A stretch of 64,000 bases of DNA from assembly GCF_002368335.1 (NCBI RefSeq), contig NZ_AP018288.1, positions 97,372 to 161,371 on the forward strand, read 5' to 3'. The stretch is from Nostoc sp. NIES-4103 (GTDB lineage Bacteria > Cyanobacteriota > Cyanobacteriia > Cyanobacteriales > Nostocaceae). The translations under genes and the position numbers were made by a program. The notes beneath the pieces are model-generated. The model saw only the letters and a list, made by a program, of their open reading frames with translations, did no database searches and was not told where the DNA came from. Position 1 is the first letter of the stretch, and every line of letters starts with the position of its first letter. Below, one piece after another: positions 1-9,640 of this stretch.

Positions 1-1047
1 ACCAGACCGAGAAAATGGTATTTTCCTCTCATCGATAAAATTCCAGGTCAAACCTATCTCTGGCTAGCAATCTTGATTTTTGGAGCCTCTAGTGCAGTTA
101 CTCGCAAGCTGACACAAATCGGTGCCCAACACTTGATAGATGGTGAAAATCCGATTTCTCTGTGTAATGTTTTATTTATAGGAAATCTCTGTGCCTTGGT
201 AATTTTGTTACCTATATATGGGCGACAGTGGAACAGAAAGACTTTGAGACAACTGTCACAGAAACATTGGTTTGCACTGACAGCAGTAGCTATTTTATCA
301 GGAGCGCTTGTCCCTGGCTTAATTTTCCAGGCATTAGCAATAACAGAGGTTAACAATATTATTTTGGTTGGACGCTTAGAGCCGCCACTGACTATGGCTT
401 TATCAGTCTGGTTACTCAAAGAACGAGTAAATCGCTGGCAAGTTCTGGGAGCGATCGCGGCATTTGTCGGTGTTACCCTCACTATTATCCTGCAAACTCC
501 AGAGATGCCTATGGTCTATATGGGAGGTTTAAGAGTAGGTATTGGGGAAATTTTGACAGCGATCGCAACTGTGGCTTCAGTAGCTGCAACCATTATTGTC
601 AAAGAATATCTTTCTCATATCCCTTCAGGAATTTTTACCATATTTCGTACTGCTTTAGGAACTGTGATATTTTTCTTCATTGCTTTAGTTCTCTATGGCA
701 GCGACCATTTTGCAGGTGCTTTTTCACCTTTTTTGTGGCAGTGGATGCTTGTTTATAGTGCTGTAATTGTTGTGCTGGGACAATTATTTTGGCTCAAAGG
801 CTTCAGACATTCTACCGTGTCAGCGGCTTCCTTAGCTGGCTCTTTTACTCCAATAGTGGGTATCATAGCAGCGTATTTAATATTAGGTGAAGCCCCTACC
901 CAAGCTCAATATATTGGTAGTAGCTTGATTTTAGTTGGCATATTCCTCAGCCAAGTTGGTATTCAGCTTCAGACTTCTCGCAAAGTTGCCCTTGATCAGG
1001 CAAGTTCCACTCAAATAGAACAAGGTATGGGATTTAAGGGAATTTAA
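1..1047 (+). CDS. EamA/DMT-family transporter, 5' end cut by window
   Basis: This is an inner-membrane transporter of the drug/metabolite (EamA, RhaT-like) superfamily; the substrate cannot be told. The reading frame is open with no stop back to base 1, and the translated start (…GQTYLWLAILIFGASS…) reads as the first membrane helix, so the true start codon probably lies before the window. The visible part is 348 residues with about ten hydrophobic helices in two EamA repeats. The second repeat starts near the stretch GIGEILTAIATVASVAATIIVKEYL, and the last helices carry the usual GSFTPIVGIIAAYLILGE pattern. A TTG at 73 is an internal codon and should not be taken as the start. It is a stand-alone gene with 211 bp to the next gene. 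Confidence 0.85.
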   Translation, partial: TRPRKWYFPLIDKIPGQTYLWLAILIFGASSAVTRKLTQIGAQHLIDGENPISLCNVLFIGNLCALVILLPIYGRQWNRKTLRQLSQKHWFALTAVAILSGALVPGLIFQALAITEVNNIILVGRLEPPLTMALSVWLLKERVNRWQVLGAIAAFVGVTLTIILQTPEMPMVYMGGLRVGIGEILTAIATVASVAATIIVKEYLSHIPSGIFTIFRTALGTVIFFFIALVLYGSDHFAGAFSPFLWQWMLVYSAVIVVLGQLFWLKGFRHSTVSAASLAGSFTPIVGIIAAYLILGEAPTQAQYIGSSLILVGIFLSQVGIQLQTSRKVALDQASSTQIEQGMGFKGI

Positions 1048-1258
1048 AAATCAGCTGTTTTATATATATTAAGTTATTAAGATCTGGATTGATAATATGG
1101 TTGAAAATACAGAAGCAGCTAATAGAATACTAAAGCAGACATAAGCTAAATATCAAATTCTGGCAAACAAACAGGAAAATCAATCTAGCACTTGCTTTTT
1201 TGCAAATTTGAAATGCTGACTGGGAATACTAACTCCAGGTTAGTAAGAGAAAGTGGCT

Positions 1259-4200
1259 ATGGTCAGCATATTTGATGTTCAACTGCTTGGTTATAGTATC
1301 AAAGACAAAATTTATTCAGGTACGCGAACACTAGTTTACCGAGGAATGCGGGAACAAGATCAAAAACCTGTGGTGATTAAGCTGATGCGTTTGGAATACC
1401 CCAGCTTTCACGAACTCCTACAATTTCGCAACCAATACGTCATTGCCAAAAATCTCGACTTACGTGGTGTGATTCAACCCTACAGCTTAGAAACCTACCA
1501 TAACGGTTACGCTTTAGTCATGGAGGATTTTGGCGGCATATCTTTGAAAGAATGGGGAATAGAACAGAGAAATACGCAATACATCACAAATTTCTTACAA
1601 GTTGCAATTCAAATTGCAGATATCTTGAGTCATCTGCATAGCAATCGCGTCATTCATAAAGATATTAAACCAGCCAATATTTTAATTAATCCAGAGACAA
1701 AACAAGTAAAACTAATAGATTTTAGTATCGCCTCCCTGCTACCACGAGAAGTGCAAGAAATTCAAAGTTTTAATGTCTTAGAAGGAACTCTAGCTTATCT
1801 ATCTCCTGAACAAACTGGACGCATGAACCGAGGAGTTGACTATCGCACAGATTTTTACTCGCTTGGTGTCACTTTTTACGAAATACTAACTGGACAGTTA
1901 CCCTTCTATTCAGATGACCCAATTGAATTAGTTCACACACACTTAGCAAAACATATAACGCCACTTCATCAGGTAAATCCTGATATTCCAATGGTGATTT
2001 CGCAAATTATCACCAAACTAATGGCAAAAAATGCCGAAGAACGCTATCAAAGTGCTTTGGGATTAAAATATGATTTGGAAACTTGCTTACACAGCTTCAA
2101 AGAAACTGGAGAAATTCCAGCTTTTGAAATCGGTAAAAGAGATGTTCAAGACCGTTTTATTATCCCAGAAAAGCTCTATGGACGAGAGCAAGAGGTGCAA
2201 ACATTACTAAATGCTTTTGAACGAGTTGCTAATGGTGCATCAGAATTAATGCTAGTAGCGGGATTTTCGGGAATTGGTAAAACCGCAGTTGTCAACGAAG
2301 TTCATAAACCGATAGTCAAACAACGTGGTTACTTTATCAAAGGCAAATTTGACCAATTCAATCGCAATATTCCCTTCTCAGCATTTGTGCAAGCATTTCG
2401 TAATTTGATGGGGCAGTTATTAACAGAAGTAGACGCAGTAATTCAACAATGTAAAACTGAAATTCTTGAAGCTGTAGGGGAAAATGGACAGGTAATTATT
2501 GAAGTTATACCCGAATTAGAGTTAATCATTGGTCAGCAACCACCAGTACCAGAATTATCTGGAAGTGCTGCTCAAAATCGTTTTAATTTATTATTGCAAA
2601 AGTTTATTCAAGTATTTACTACTAAAGAACATCCACTCGTGGTGTTTTTAGATGATTTGCAATGGGCTGATTCTGCTTCCTTGAAACTCATAGAGCTATT
2701 AATCAGTGATAACAATAATAGTCATCTGTTATTAATTGGGGCATATAGAGATAATGAAGTTATACCTACTCATCCCTTGATGTTAACTCTAGAAAATATC
2801 ACACAAACAACTGCAACAATTAATACTATTACATTGCAAAATCTCAGTTATTTAAAACTGAATCAGTTAGTTGCTGATACATTGGCTTGCGTAGAAGAGT
2901 TGGCATTATCTTTTTCAAAATTAGTCTATCAAAAAACCCAAGGAAACCCATTTTTTGCTACGCAGTTTCTGAAAGCATTATACCAAGATGGGTTAATTGA
3001 GTTTAAATACCCCCCTCTGTCCCCCACCCCCCTTTCATCCCCCCTTGCTAAGGAGGGACAGAGGGGGGTAGGGGGGTGGCAATGTGACATGACACAAATT
3101 AATCAGCAAGCACTGACAAATGATGTAGTTGAATTCATGGCATTTCAATTGCGAAAGCTACCTCCATCAACTCAACAAATACTTAAAATAGCTGCTTGTA
3201 TAGGCAATCAATTTAATTTAAAAACATTAGCTATTGTTTCTAATAAATCAGAAATAGAAACTGCTATGTGTTTGTGGTCTGCTTTACATGAAGGTTTAAT
3301 TTTACCCCAAAGTAATATTTATAAGTTTTATATTGGCGAGGTAAATCAAGCAGTTCATCAGAAAAGTCATGAAATTGTTGCTTATAAATTCCTCCATGAC
3401 CGTGTTCAACAAGCAGCTTATTCTTTGATTCCTGATTTTCAGAAGAAATTTACTCATTTAAAGATTGGAAAATTACTTTTACAAAACACATCCTCTGAAG
3501 CACTAGAAGTCAGTATTTTCGAGATTGTCAGTCAATTAAATCAAGGTATTGATATCATTAATCAACAATCAGAAAAATACGATTTAGCTCGATTAAATCT
3601 GATAGCTGGGAGGAAAGCTAAAGCTTCCACTGCTTATAAAGCAGCGGCTAAATACTTAAGAAAAGGTATAAAATTACTGGTAAAAGATAGTTGGAATACT
3701 CACTACACGTTGACATTTGGATTATATCGAGAACTGGCTGAGTGTGAGTATTTAACTGGAAATTTAAATCAAGCTGAAAAAATATTTGAGTTGGCGTTGC
3801 ATCATGCTCAGGATAAGTTTGATCAAGCAGATATTTATGCTATTCAGATGTATCTGAAAATGACTCAAGGTGAAAATATCCAAGCCGCTTGTGAAGCTGG
3901 ATTGCAAGGTTTGAGCATCATGGGGATGCAATTACCATTCACCATTGAAGCACAACAAGTCGCCATCAAAAGGGAACTAGAAGAGTTAAACACTAAACTT
4001 GCAAAAATTCGTCCAGCAGATTTATTCAATCTACCAGAAATGACAGACCCTGTTAAAAAAGTCTGTATGAGCCTTTTAGCTGACCTTTGGGCAGCTACTT
4101 ATATGGCAGGTCATCAACACCTTGCTGGGCTGAGTTCTTTACTCATGATTAATTTATCATTGAAATATGGCAATGCTGAAGCTTCTGGTTTTGCTTACTG

Positions 4201-7150
4201 TCTTTATGGCATGAATTTGGCAAATCAAGGAGATTATCAAACAGCTTATGAGTTTGGAAAATTGGCTCTAAAACTTGATCGCTACTTCAATAGCACCAAG
4301 TTTATTTATAAGACAAATAATATTTTTGCACACACGATTAATCCCTATAATCAGCATTTGCAAACGAATTTAGTCGTGTCGCAGCAATCGTTTCAAACCA
4401 GCCGAGAAGCGGGAGACGTGGTGTTTGGTGTCTGGGCGGTTTCGTTTTTAATTTGGGCAATGTTAGTCAAAGGCGATCGCCTAGCCGATGTTTATGCAGA
4501 AACGGAAAAATATCTCAGTTATGTACAGCAGGTGAACGATGTTAATATGCTGTATGCTTTTACATTACAGCGACAGTTTTTACTGAATTTGCAAGACTTC
4601 TCTCAAAAGACCGATTTATTGAGCGATCGCCACGATGAGGAAGTTCCATATATAGACGTGTGGCGACAAAAGCAGAACTTTGAACATGGTATTAATTGGT
4701 ACTGCTTCCTCAAATTACAACTTTCATTCCTTTATGAACGCTATGCAGATGGCGTTGCAGCAGCCGCAGAAGCACAGAAAACGCTGCCTGCTAACGCTGG
4801 GTTTTTCCCAATTATTCAATACCATTTCTATTATCCCCTCTGTTTGGCAGCACTTTATCCCACTGCCACACCAGAGGAAAAACAGCATTATTGGATTCTT
4901 CTGCAACAGCATCAGCAAATTAACAAACAATGGGCAGATAATTGCCCAGAAAACTTTTTACATCGATATCTGCTGTTATCTGCGGAAATGGTTAAAATCT
5001 CTGGCAAGGGTATTGAGGCAATAGATTTGTACGATCGCGCCATTGCACTCGCCAAAGCTAACGAATACATCCAAGAAGAAGCGATCGCTAATGAACTCGC
5101 TGCCAAGTTTTACCTGGAATGGGGTAAAGAAAAAGTTGCCGCAGGCTATATGCAGGAAGCTTACTACTGTTATGCCCGTTGGGGAGCATTAGCCAAAACC
5201 GACGATTTAGAAAACCGCTATCCCAATTTGTTGCGCCCGATTTTGCAGCAAGCCGCCCAAACCCTCAATCCCTTGGAAACCCTAGCCACGATTTCGGATT
5301 CCAATGTTTCGATTCAAACCTCTGCCAAAATCAGTCGCACGTCGAGCAGTATTAATACAGCCCTTGATTTCGCTACAATCCTTAAAGCCTCCCAAGCCAT
5401 CTCCAGCATCATTAAATTGGACGAATTGCTGCGCCAACTCACCCAAATTATTCTCCAACACTCTGGGAGCGATCGCTGTGCCTTAATCCTACCCGATAGT
5501 GATGGCAATTGGCATCTGAAAGCTGTTGCTACACCGGAAATAACAGAACTTTGTTCTCAACCTCTAGAGGGCAATTCTCACCTACCCATCAAGCTGATAC
5601 AGTACGTCAAAAACACCAAAGAAGTTGTTGTGATCAACAATCTCAAAACCGATCTACCTGTAATTGACGAATATCTGATCCAGCGACAACCTAAGAGTCT
5701 ACTGTGCTTACCAATTCTTAATCAAGGTTATTTAATTGGGATTTTGTATTTAAAGAATTACTCGACCAGTGGTGTGTTTACAAGCGATCAGATCCTCATC
5801 CTTAACTTTCTTTGTACCCAAGCTGCCATTTCTCTGGAAAATGCCCGACTTCACACCCTAGAACGAGAGAAATCTTATCATCTAGAGCAATCTCAAAAAA
5901 GATTGCAACTAATCATTCAACAAACACCTGTAGCTGTCATAGAATGGAATAATTATTTGGAATTTCAGGCTTGGAACCCAGCAGCAGAAAAAGTATTTGG
6001 CTATCGAGAAGAGGAAGTTATTGGTAAACATTTACGTTGCATTATTCCCGAAGAGTATCATGCCTATGTAGATAATGTTACCGCCAATATTTTATCTCAA
6101 AGCGGGGAATTTCATGCAATTAATGAAAACTTGACTAAGGATGGCCGACATATTGTTTGTGAATGGTTTAATGCTCCAATGTTTAACTCCAATGGTGAGG
6201 TTTGTGGTGGAGTTTCCATGGGTTTAGATATTAGCGATCGCAAACGCGCCCAAGCAGCAATTGAACAAAAAACCCAGGAATTAGAAAAAGCGTTAAAAGA
6301 ACTCAAACAAGCCCAACTGCAAATGGTACAAAATGAAAAAATGGCATCTCTGGGTAACTTAGTTGCAGGAGTTGCCCACGAAGTCAATAACCCCATTGGT
6401 TTCCTCAATGGTAGCATCAGCAACGCCAAAGAATATGTCGATGATTTAATCGGGCATTTAGAACTTTATCAACAACACTATTCCCAACCCGTAGCACCAA
6501 TTCAAGAAAATGCTGAAGATATCGATTTGGAATATTTAGTCGCAGATTTACCTAAGTTGCTTGATGCAATGACTGAAGCCACAAAGCGGATCAAATCTAT
6601 TAGTACAAGTCTGCGTACCTTCTCCCGCACTGATACCAACCATAAAGTCGCAGTTAACATACATGAAGGTATTGATAGCACACTACTGATTTTAAAATAC
6701 CGCCTGAAAGCCAATGAAAACCGTCCTGCCATCATTATTCAGCAAAAATATGGCGAAATACCACCTCTACAATGCTTTCCTGCTCAATTAAACCAAGTAT
6801 TTATGAACATCTTGGCAAACGCCATTGATATGTTTGACGAGATGGCACAAACCCTCACATTTGCTGAACTCCAAGCTCATCTCCAACAAATTACTATCTG
6901 TACAGAAGCGATTTCCAACCGCATCTATATTTCAATTAGAGATAATGGTAAAGGCATGAGCGCAGAAGTCCAATCACAAATATTTGACCATTTATTTACT
7001 ACAAAAGGAGTTGGTAAAGGTACAGGATTAGGACTTGCGATCGCCCGTCAAATTGTCGAAGAAAATCATGGCGGAACAATTGAAGTAAATTCTGTTTTGG
7101 GAGAAGGAACAGAATTTATAGTTTCAATTCCGATTACAGCTTCAAAGTAG
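1259..7150 (+). CDS. giant Ser/Thr kinase - AAA ATPase - GAF - PAS - histidine kinase hybrid
   Basis: This is a 1963-residue multidomain signalling kinase of a type common in filamentous cyanobacteria. In order it has a Hanks-type kinase (about 7-270; HKD in place of HRD, then DFS for DFG), a predictor-type AAA ATPase (Walker A GFSGIGKT near 333, Walker B VVFLDD near 460), a long TPR-like helical region, GAF (about 1370-1535), PAS (about 1545-1660), then HisKA with phospho-acceptor in HEVNNP (near 1706) and an HATPase with GTGLGLA (near 1921). No receiver domain is attached and no response regulator is adjacent. I chose the ATG at 1259 over the GTG at 1253, because relatives start MVS. An in-frame palindromic repeat lies at residues 583-610. 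Input signal and partner are unknown. Confidence 0.93.
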   Translation: MVSIFDVQLLGYSIKDKIYSGTRTLVYRGMREQDQKPVVIKLMRLEYPSFHELLQFRNQYVIAKNLDLRGVIQPYSLETYHNGYALVMEDFGGISLKEWGIEQRNTQYITNFLQVAIQIADILSHLHSNRVIHKDIKPANILINPETKQVKLIDFSIASLLPREVQEIQSFNVLEGTLAYLSPEQTGRMNRGVDYRTDFYSLGVTFYEILTGQLPFYSDDPIELVHTHLAKHITPLHQVNPDIPMVISQIITKLMAKNAEERYQSALGLKYDLETCLHSFKETGEIPAFEIGKRDVQDRFIIPEKLYGREQEVQTLLNAFERVANGASELMLVAGFSGIGKTAVVNEVHKPIVKQRGYFIKGKFDQFNRNIPFSAFVQAFRNLMGQLLTEVDAVIQQCKTEILEAVGENGQVIIEVIPELELIIGQQPPVPELSGSAAQNRFNLLLQKFIQVFTTKEHPLVVFLDDLQWADSASLKLIELLISDNNNSHLLLIGAYRDNEVIPTHPLMLTLENITQTTATINTITLQNLSYLKLNQLVADTLACVEELALSFSKLVYQKTQGNPFFATQFLKALYQDGLIEFKYPPLSPTPLSSPLAKEGQRGVGGWQCDMTQINQQALTNDVVEFMAFQLRKLPPSTQQILKIAACIGNQFNLKTLAIVSNKSEIETAMCLWSALHEGLILPQSNIYKFYIGEVNQAVHQKSHEIVAYKFLHDRVQQAAYSLIPDFQKKFTHLKIGKLLLQNTSSEALEVSIFEIVSQLNQGIDIINQQSEKYDLARLNLIAGRKAKASTAYKAAAKYLRKGIKLLVKDSWNTHYTLTFGLYRELAECEYLTGNLNQAEKIFELALHHAQDKFDQADIYAIQMYLKMTQGENIQAACEAGLQGLSIMGMQLPFTIEAQQVAIKRELEELNTKLAKIRPADLFNLPEMTDPVKKVCMSLLADLWAATYMAGHQHLAGLSSLLMINLSLKYGNAEASGFAYCLYGMNLANQGDYQTAYEFGKLALKLDRYFNSTKFIYKTNNIFAHTINPYNQHLQTNLVVSQQSFQTSREAGDVVFGVWAVSFLIWAMLVKGDRLADVYAETEKYLSYVQQVNDVNMLYAFTLQRQFLLNLQDFSQKTDLLSDRHDEEVPYIDVWRQKQNFEHGINWYCFLKLQLSFLYERYADGVAAAAEAQKTLPANAGFFPIIQYHFYYPLCLAALYPTATPEEKQHYWILLQQHQQINKQWADNCPENFLHRYLLLSAEMVKISGKGIEAIDLYDRAIALAKANEYIQEEAIANELAAKFYLEWGKEKVAAGYMQEAYYCYARWGALAKTDDLENRYPNLLRPILQQAAQTLNPLETLATISDSNVSIQTSAKISRTSSSINTALDFATILKASQAISSIIKLDELLRQLTQIILQHSGSDRCALILPDSDGNWHLKAVATPEITELCSQPLEGNSHLPIKLIQYVKNTKEVVVINNLKTDLPVIDEYLIQRQPKSLLCLPILNQGYLIGILYLKNYSTSGVFTSDQILILNFLCTQAAISLENARLHTLEREKSYHLEQSQKRLQLIIQQTPVAVIEWNNYLEFQAWNPAAEKVFGYREEEVIGKHLRCIIPEEYHAYVDNVTANILSQSGEFHAINENLTKDGRHIVCEWFNAPMFNSNGEVCGGVSMGLDISDRKRAQAAIEQKTQELEKALKELKQAQLQMVQNEKMASLGNLVAGVAHEVNNPIGFLNGSISNAKEYVDDLIGHLELYQQHYSQPVAPIQENAEDIDLEYLVADLPKLLDAMTEATKRIKSISTSLRTFSRTDTNHKVAVNIHEGIDSTLLILKYRLKANENRPAIIIQQKYGEIPPLQCFPAQLNQVFMNILANAIDMFDEMAQTLTFAELQAHLQQITICTEAISNRIYISIRDNGKGMSAEVQSQIFDHLFTTKGVGKGTGLGLAIARQIVEENHGGTIEVNSVLGEGTEFIVSIPITASK
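3008..3082. repeat. C/G-rich palindromic repeat inserted in frame in the kinase gene
   Basis: The stretch has a C-rich left arm (CCCCCCTCTGTCCCCCACCC) and a G-rich right arm that pair around CCCCCTTGCTAAGGAGGG. It adds about 25 residues (PPLSPTPLSSPLAKEG…) to the linker after the AAA domain without a stop or frame change. The same kind of repeat lies between genes at 7417-7584 and 15655-15740, so this copy is a mobile or spreading intergenic repeat caught in a coding region. Confidence 0.8.
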
Positions 7151-7270
7151 GGAGTAGGGAGTAGGGGAACTTACATCTATTCCAGTTGCGTTATTGACAT
7201 TTTTGTAGGGTGGGCAATGCTTTTAATGCCATGAAACCCCAATAATACGATTGCAGGCATTGCCCACCTT

Positions 7271-7384
7271 ATACCGTTTCACTTTAAAGTTGATACATTT
7301 AGGCAAGCTGGGGGAGCTGGGGAAGCTGGGGAGGCTGGGGGAGCAAGAAAAGGGATTTGTATCAATAATTTCGTGAAATGGTAT
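7271..7384. mobile_element. 114-bp MITE, copy A
   Basis: The ends are ATACCGTTTCAC and GTGAAATGGTAT, inverted copies with one mismatch, and the inverted similarity extends inward (TTGATACATTT against ATTTGTATCAA). The middle is a run of GGGGAAGCT-type heptamers. It differs from copy C (37997-38110) at three positions over 114 bp. There is no coding capacity, so a transposase would have to act in trans. The ends contain TA, which fits, but does not prove, an IS630/mariner-type target. Confidence 0.8.
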
Positions 7385-7416
7385 TATACTAATTCTGCAT
7401 GAAGATGCGCCTTATA

Positions 7417-7584
7417 AACCCCCCTGTAGTCCCCCCTTGGTAATGCCGGTTCACTTTAAAATTGATGCATTTAGACAAGCTGGGGAAGCTGGGGAAGCTG
7501 GGGAAGCTGGGGGAGAAAGAAAAATCATTTGCATGGCTGATTTCGTGAAATGGTATAAGGGGGGACGGCGTTAGCAGGGGGGTA
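7417..7584. repeat. C/G-rich palindrome split by a MITE
   Basis: The left arm (7419-7442, ACCCCCCTGTAGTCCCCCCT…) and right arm (7557-7583, AAGGGGGGAC…GCAGGGGGGT) form one palindrome of the same family as 3008-3082. The two halves are separated exactly at their centre by the 114-bp MITE copy B. Confidence 0.75.
7443..7556. mobile_element. 114-bp MITE, copy B (nested)
   Basis: It has the same length and layout as copies A and C but is more diverged (left end ATGCCGGTTCAC, right end GTGAAATGGTAT). It sits in the centre of the palindrome 7417-7584 with TA on both sides, which is what insertion at a TA target would leave. Confidence 0.75.
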
Positions 7585-7767
7585 AAATATTAGGGAAAAA
7601 AGTGTTTGTTTCATTCGTAGCGGGTGGTGCGCCGCCTGTGCAATTGTTGCCGCCTGTGCAATTGTTTTTCTAGAGTCAAGACTTTATGCGATCGCATTTG
7701 CGGTAAAGTAGAGAGCTAAACCAATTATTCTCCCTTGCACCCTATCCCCCACCCCACCATCTTCACT

Positions 7768-8265
7768 ATGGTCTACCCCCAACGCATCGAACCCGCTCCT
7801 GGACAAGAATCAGTTTGGGATTATCCCCGTCCACCTCGCCTTGAGGATACAAGCAAACATATCCAAATTATTTTTAATGGTGTAAAAATTGCAGATACCC
7901 ACAGCGCCAAACGTGTTTTAGAAACTAGTCATCCACCCGTTTATTATATTCCTCCTGCGGATATCAAAATGGAATATCTGCTGCGGACACCGCAATCTAG
8001 TTTTTGTGAGTGGAAAGGAAATGCTGGTTACTATACAATTAGTGTGGGTGACAAACAAGTACAAAATGCTGCTTGGTTTTACCCCAACCCCACACCAGCC
8101 TTTGCAACTATGAAAGATTATGTAGCTTTTTATGCTCATCTGATGGATGTCTGCTATGTTGATGAGGAAAAGGCGCAACCGCAACCAGGCTACTTCTACG
8201 GCGGTTGGATAACCAGTGATATTGTTGGGCCGTTCAAAGGTATCCCCGGTAGTTGGGGATGGTGA
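7768..8265 (+). CDS. DUF427 family protein
   Basis: This is a 165-residue soluble protein of the DUF427 family, a small beta-rich fold of unknown biochemical role. Family features visible are the IFNGVKIADTHSAKRVLETSHPPVYYIPPADI start of the domain, the CEWKGNAGYYTI segment and AWFYPNPTPAF. An upstream TTG at 7735 would add 11 proline-rich residues read from repeat-like DNA, so I take the ATG at 7768. It stands alone, with repeats on its 5' side. No function is proposed. Confidence 0.85.
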   Translation: MVYPQRIEPAPGQESVWDYPRPPRLEDTSKHIQIIFNGVKIADTHSAKRVLETSHPPVYYIPPADIKMEYLLRTPQSSFCEWKGNAGYYTISVGDKQVQNAAWFYPNPTPAFATMKDYVAFYAHLMDVCYVDEEKAQPQPGYFYGGWITSDIVGPFKGIPGSWGW

Positions 8266-8582
8266 AAGATATGGGGGGATGGGGGGATGGGAAGATGAGG
8301 GAGATGAGGAGGATGAAGGAAAATTCTTAACTGCAAACTCTTAACTCCAAACTCCTGACAACTGACTCCTGACTTATGAATTTGAAGATATCAAAGCTAT
8401 GAAGTTTAAGCATTCCGTCATTCTTGGTATCGTTATTGTTGCTACTTAGCAGAATATAAATCTGTCGCTATCTGGTGTCGCAAATTCAATAGTACTTTCG
8501 CCTACGCCAGTTTATAAAAAAGAGAATACTGGCGATCGCTCTTGTTTTCTTCCTCTCATACGATTTAGCCACGAACAAAAAA

Positions 8583-8620
8583 GAGTGAATAATCGTGTTT
8601 TGTTTCACAATTATTCACTC
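8583..8620 (-). terminator. Rho-independent terminator
   Basis: The hairpin GAGTGAATAAT…ATTATTCACTC has 11 paired bases plus an inner GTG/CAC. On the minus strand it is followed directly by TTTTTTG. It lies 73 bp beyond the stop codon of the small gene at 8693-8893 and fits as that gene's terminator. Confidence 0.7.
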
Positions 8621-8692
8621 AAAATATACTAGAACAAGTCTATGACAAAAAGACGCAATGATATTATTTAAATTTGGGAGAGTTCAACCTAA

Positions 8693-8893
8693 TTAACGTG
8701 ACTCAGTTCCTTGATTGGGACTGCCAGGTACAGTATCATTTTCTGGTGCTTCTGGTGTAGCACTTGCTTTAGCATCACTTTTATCATCTATACCAGTTTT
8801 GCGAACATTCTCGTCGATAGCGGTTTCGTAGTCACCAGAAGTAGAAACAGTGGAATTAGTTTCTTGTTTGTTAGTTGTTTGTTCTTCAGACAT
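8693..8893 (-). CDS. small acidic, low-complexity hypothetical protein
   Basis: This is a 66-residue protein (MSEEQTTNKQ…NQGTESR) rich in Ser, Thr, Asp, Glu and Pro with no hydrophobic core, so it is probably disordered. I do not recognise the family. The evidence for a real gene is a good ribosome binding site (AAAGGAG, 7 bases before the ATG at 8893) and a strong terminator after the stop. A GTG at 8896 is too close to the binding site to be preferred. The overlapping open frame on the plus strand at 8711-8914 has no such signals. Confidence 0.6.
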   Translation of the reverse strand: MSEEQTTNKQETNSTVSTSGDYETAIDENVRKTGIDDKSDAKASATPEAPENDTVPGSPNQGTESR

Positions 8894-9045
8894 CACTATA
8901 CTCCTTTCATTTAGTCTTGGGATTATATTAGAAATATTGTGAGTGCCAGGACATCTATCTAAAATCTAGTGATGGCTGATTGATCCCTCTATCGGAAGTA
9001 TTGTTTAGTACTACTTATATATGCTTTGAGAAAAGCACAAAATAA

Positions 9046-9522
9046 ATGAAACAGATTGATTTGTCTTTACCATCTGGGTGTGTCCTCCGTAGGGCAACGT
9101 CTGCGGATAATTGGCCGATTCGATGGTTGGTGTTGTCAGCTAAACTTGAACCAACTCAATTACATTGGCAACAATTTTGGGTGATTGTATGTAATGGAGA
9201 TTTGGTAGCTTGTGGACAACTGCGTAACTTCTCAAGCGCACAAGAACTCGGCAGTTTAGTTGTTGCACGAGCTTGGAGAGGTAGGGGTTTGGGTAGCTTT
9301 CTCACACAGCACCTGATCAACACAGCAACTAAACCACTGTATCTGGAATGTCTGGGTCAGAGACTAGCGCAATTTTACAATCGCTTTGGTTTTGTGGCAA
9401 TATCTTTTGAAGACTTACCGCGATCGCTCCTACCTAAATTTAGATTTTCTCAGTTAGCCAAAAAGCTGCTGGGAGTTCCTGTAGTGTTCATGCAGTATCT
9501 AGATAATACTGCAAACTTGTAG
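9046..9522 (+). CDS. GNAT-family N-acetyltransferase
   Basis: This is a 158-residue single-domain acetyltransferase of the GNAT fold. The acetyl-CoA binding motif A is visible as LVVARAWRGRGLGSFLTQHLI (R-G-R-G-L-G), followed by the motif B region YLECLGQRLAQFYNRFGF. The acceptor substrate is unknown. It is convergent with the methyltransferase gene that follows and shares no obvious operon. Confidence 0.88.
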   Translation: MKQIDLSLPSGCVLRRATSADNWPIRWLVLSAKLEPTQLHWQQFWVIVCNGDLVACGQLRNFSSAQELGSLVVARAWRGRGLGSFLTQHLINTATKPLYLECLGQRLAQFYNRFGFVAISFEDLPRSLLPKFRFSQLAKKLLGVPVVFMQYLDNTANL

Positions 9523-9640
9523 AACAACACAGGGAATTTTGGGTTTATGTGCTTTAAATTAGGGAGTTGGGAGTTGAGAAAGAGCTATTTTTATACTTTG
9601 TCGTGTACGCAGTTGATAACGGCTAGGTTGTCTGTTAACC

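Larger units (their letters stand above)
7151..7767. other. repeat-rich intergenic region
   Basis: This 617-bp gap has no convincing gene. It holds a GGAGTAG tandem stretch next to the kinase stop codon and an inverted repeat GGTGGGCAATGC (7208-7219 and 7257-7268). It also holds two copies of a 114-bp MITE (7271-7384, 7443-7556), a C-rich palindrome split by the second copy, and a direct repeat of GCCGCCTGTGCAATTGTT near 7635-7670. Confidence 0.8.

Noticed and set aside
8711..8914. plus-strand open frame opposite the acidic small gene
   Set aside because: The minus-strand frame has a binding site and terminator; this one has neither and reads as a hydrophobic shadow.
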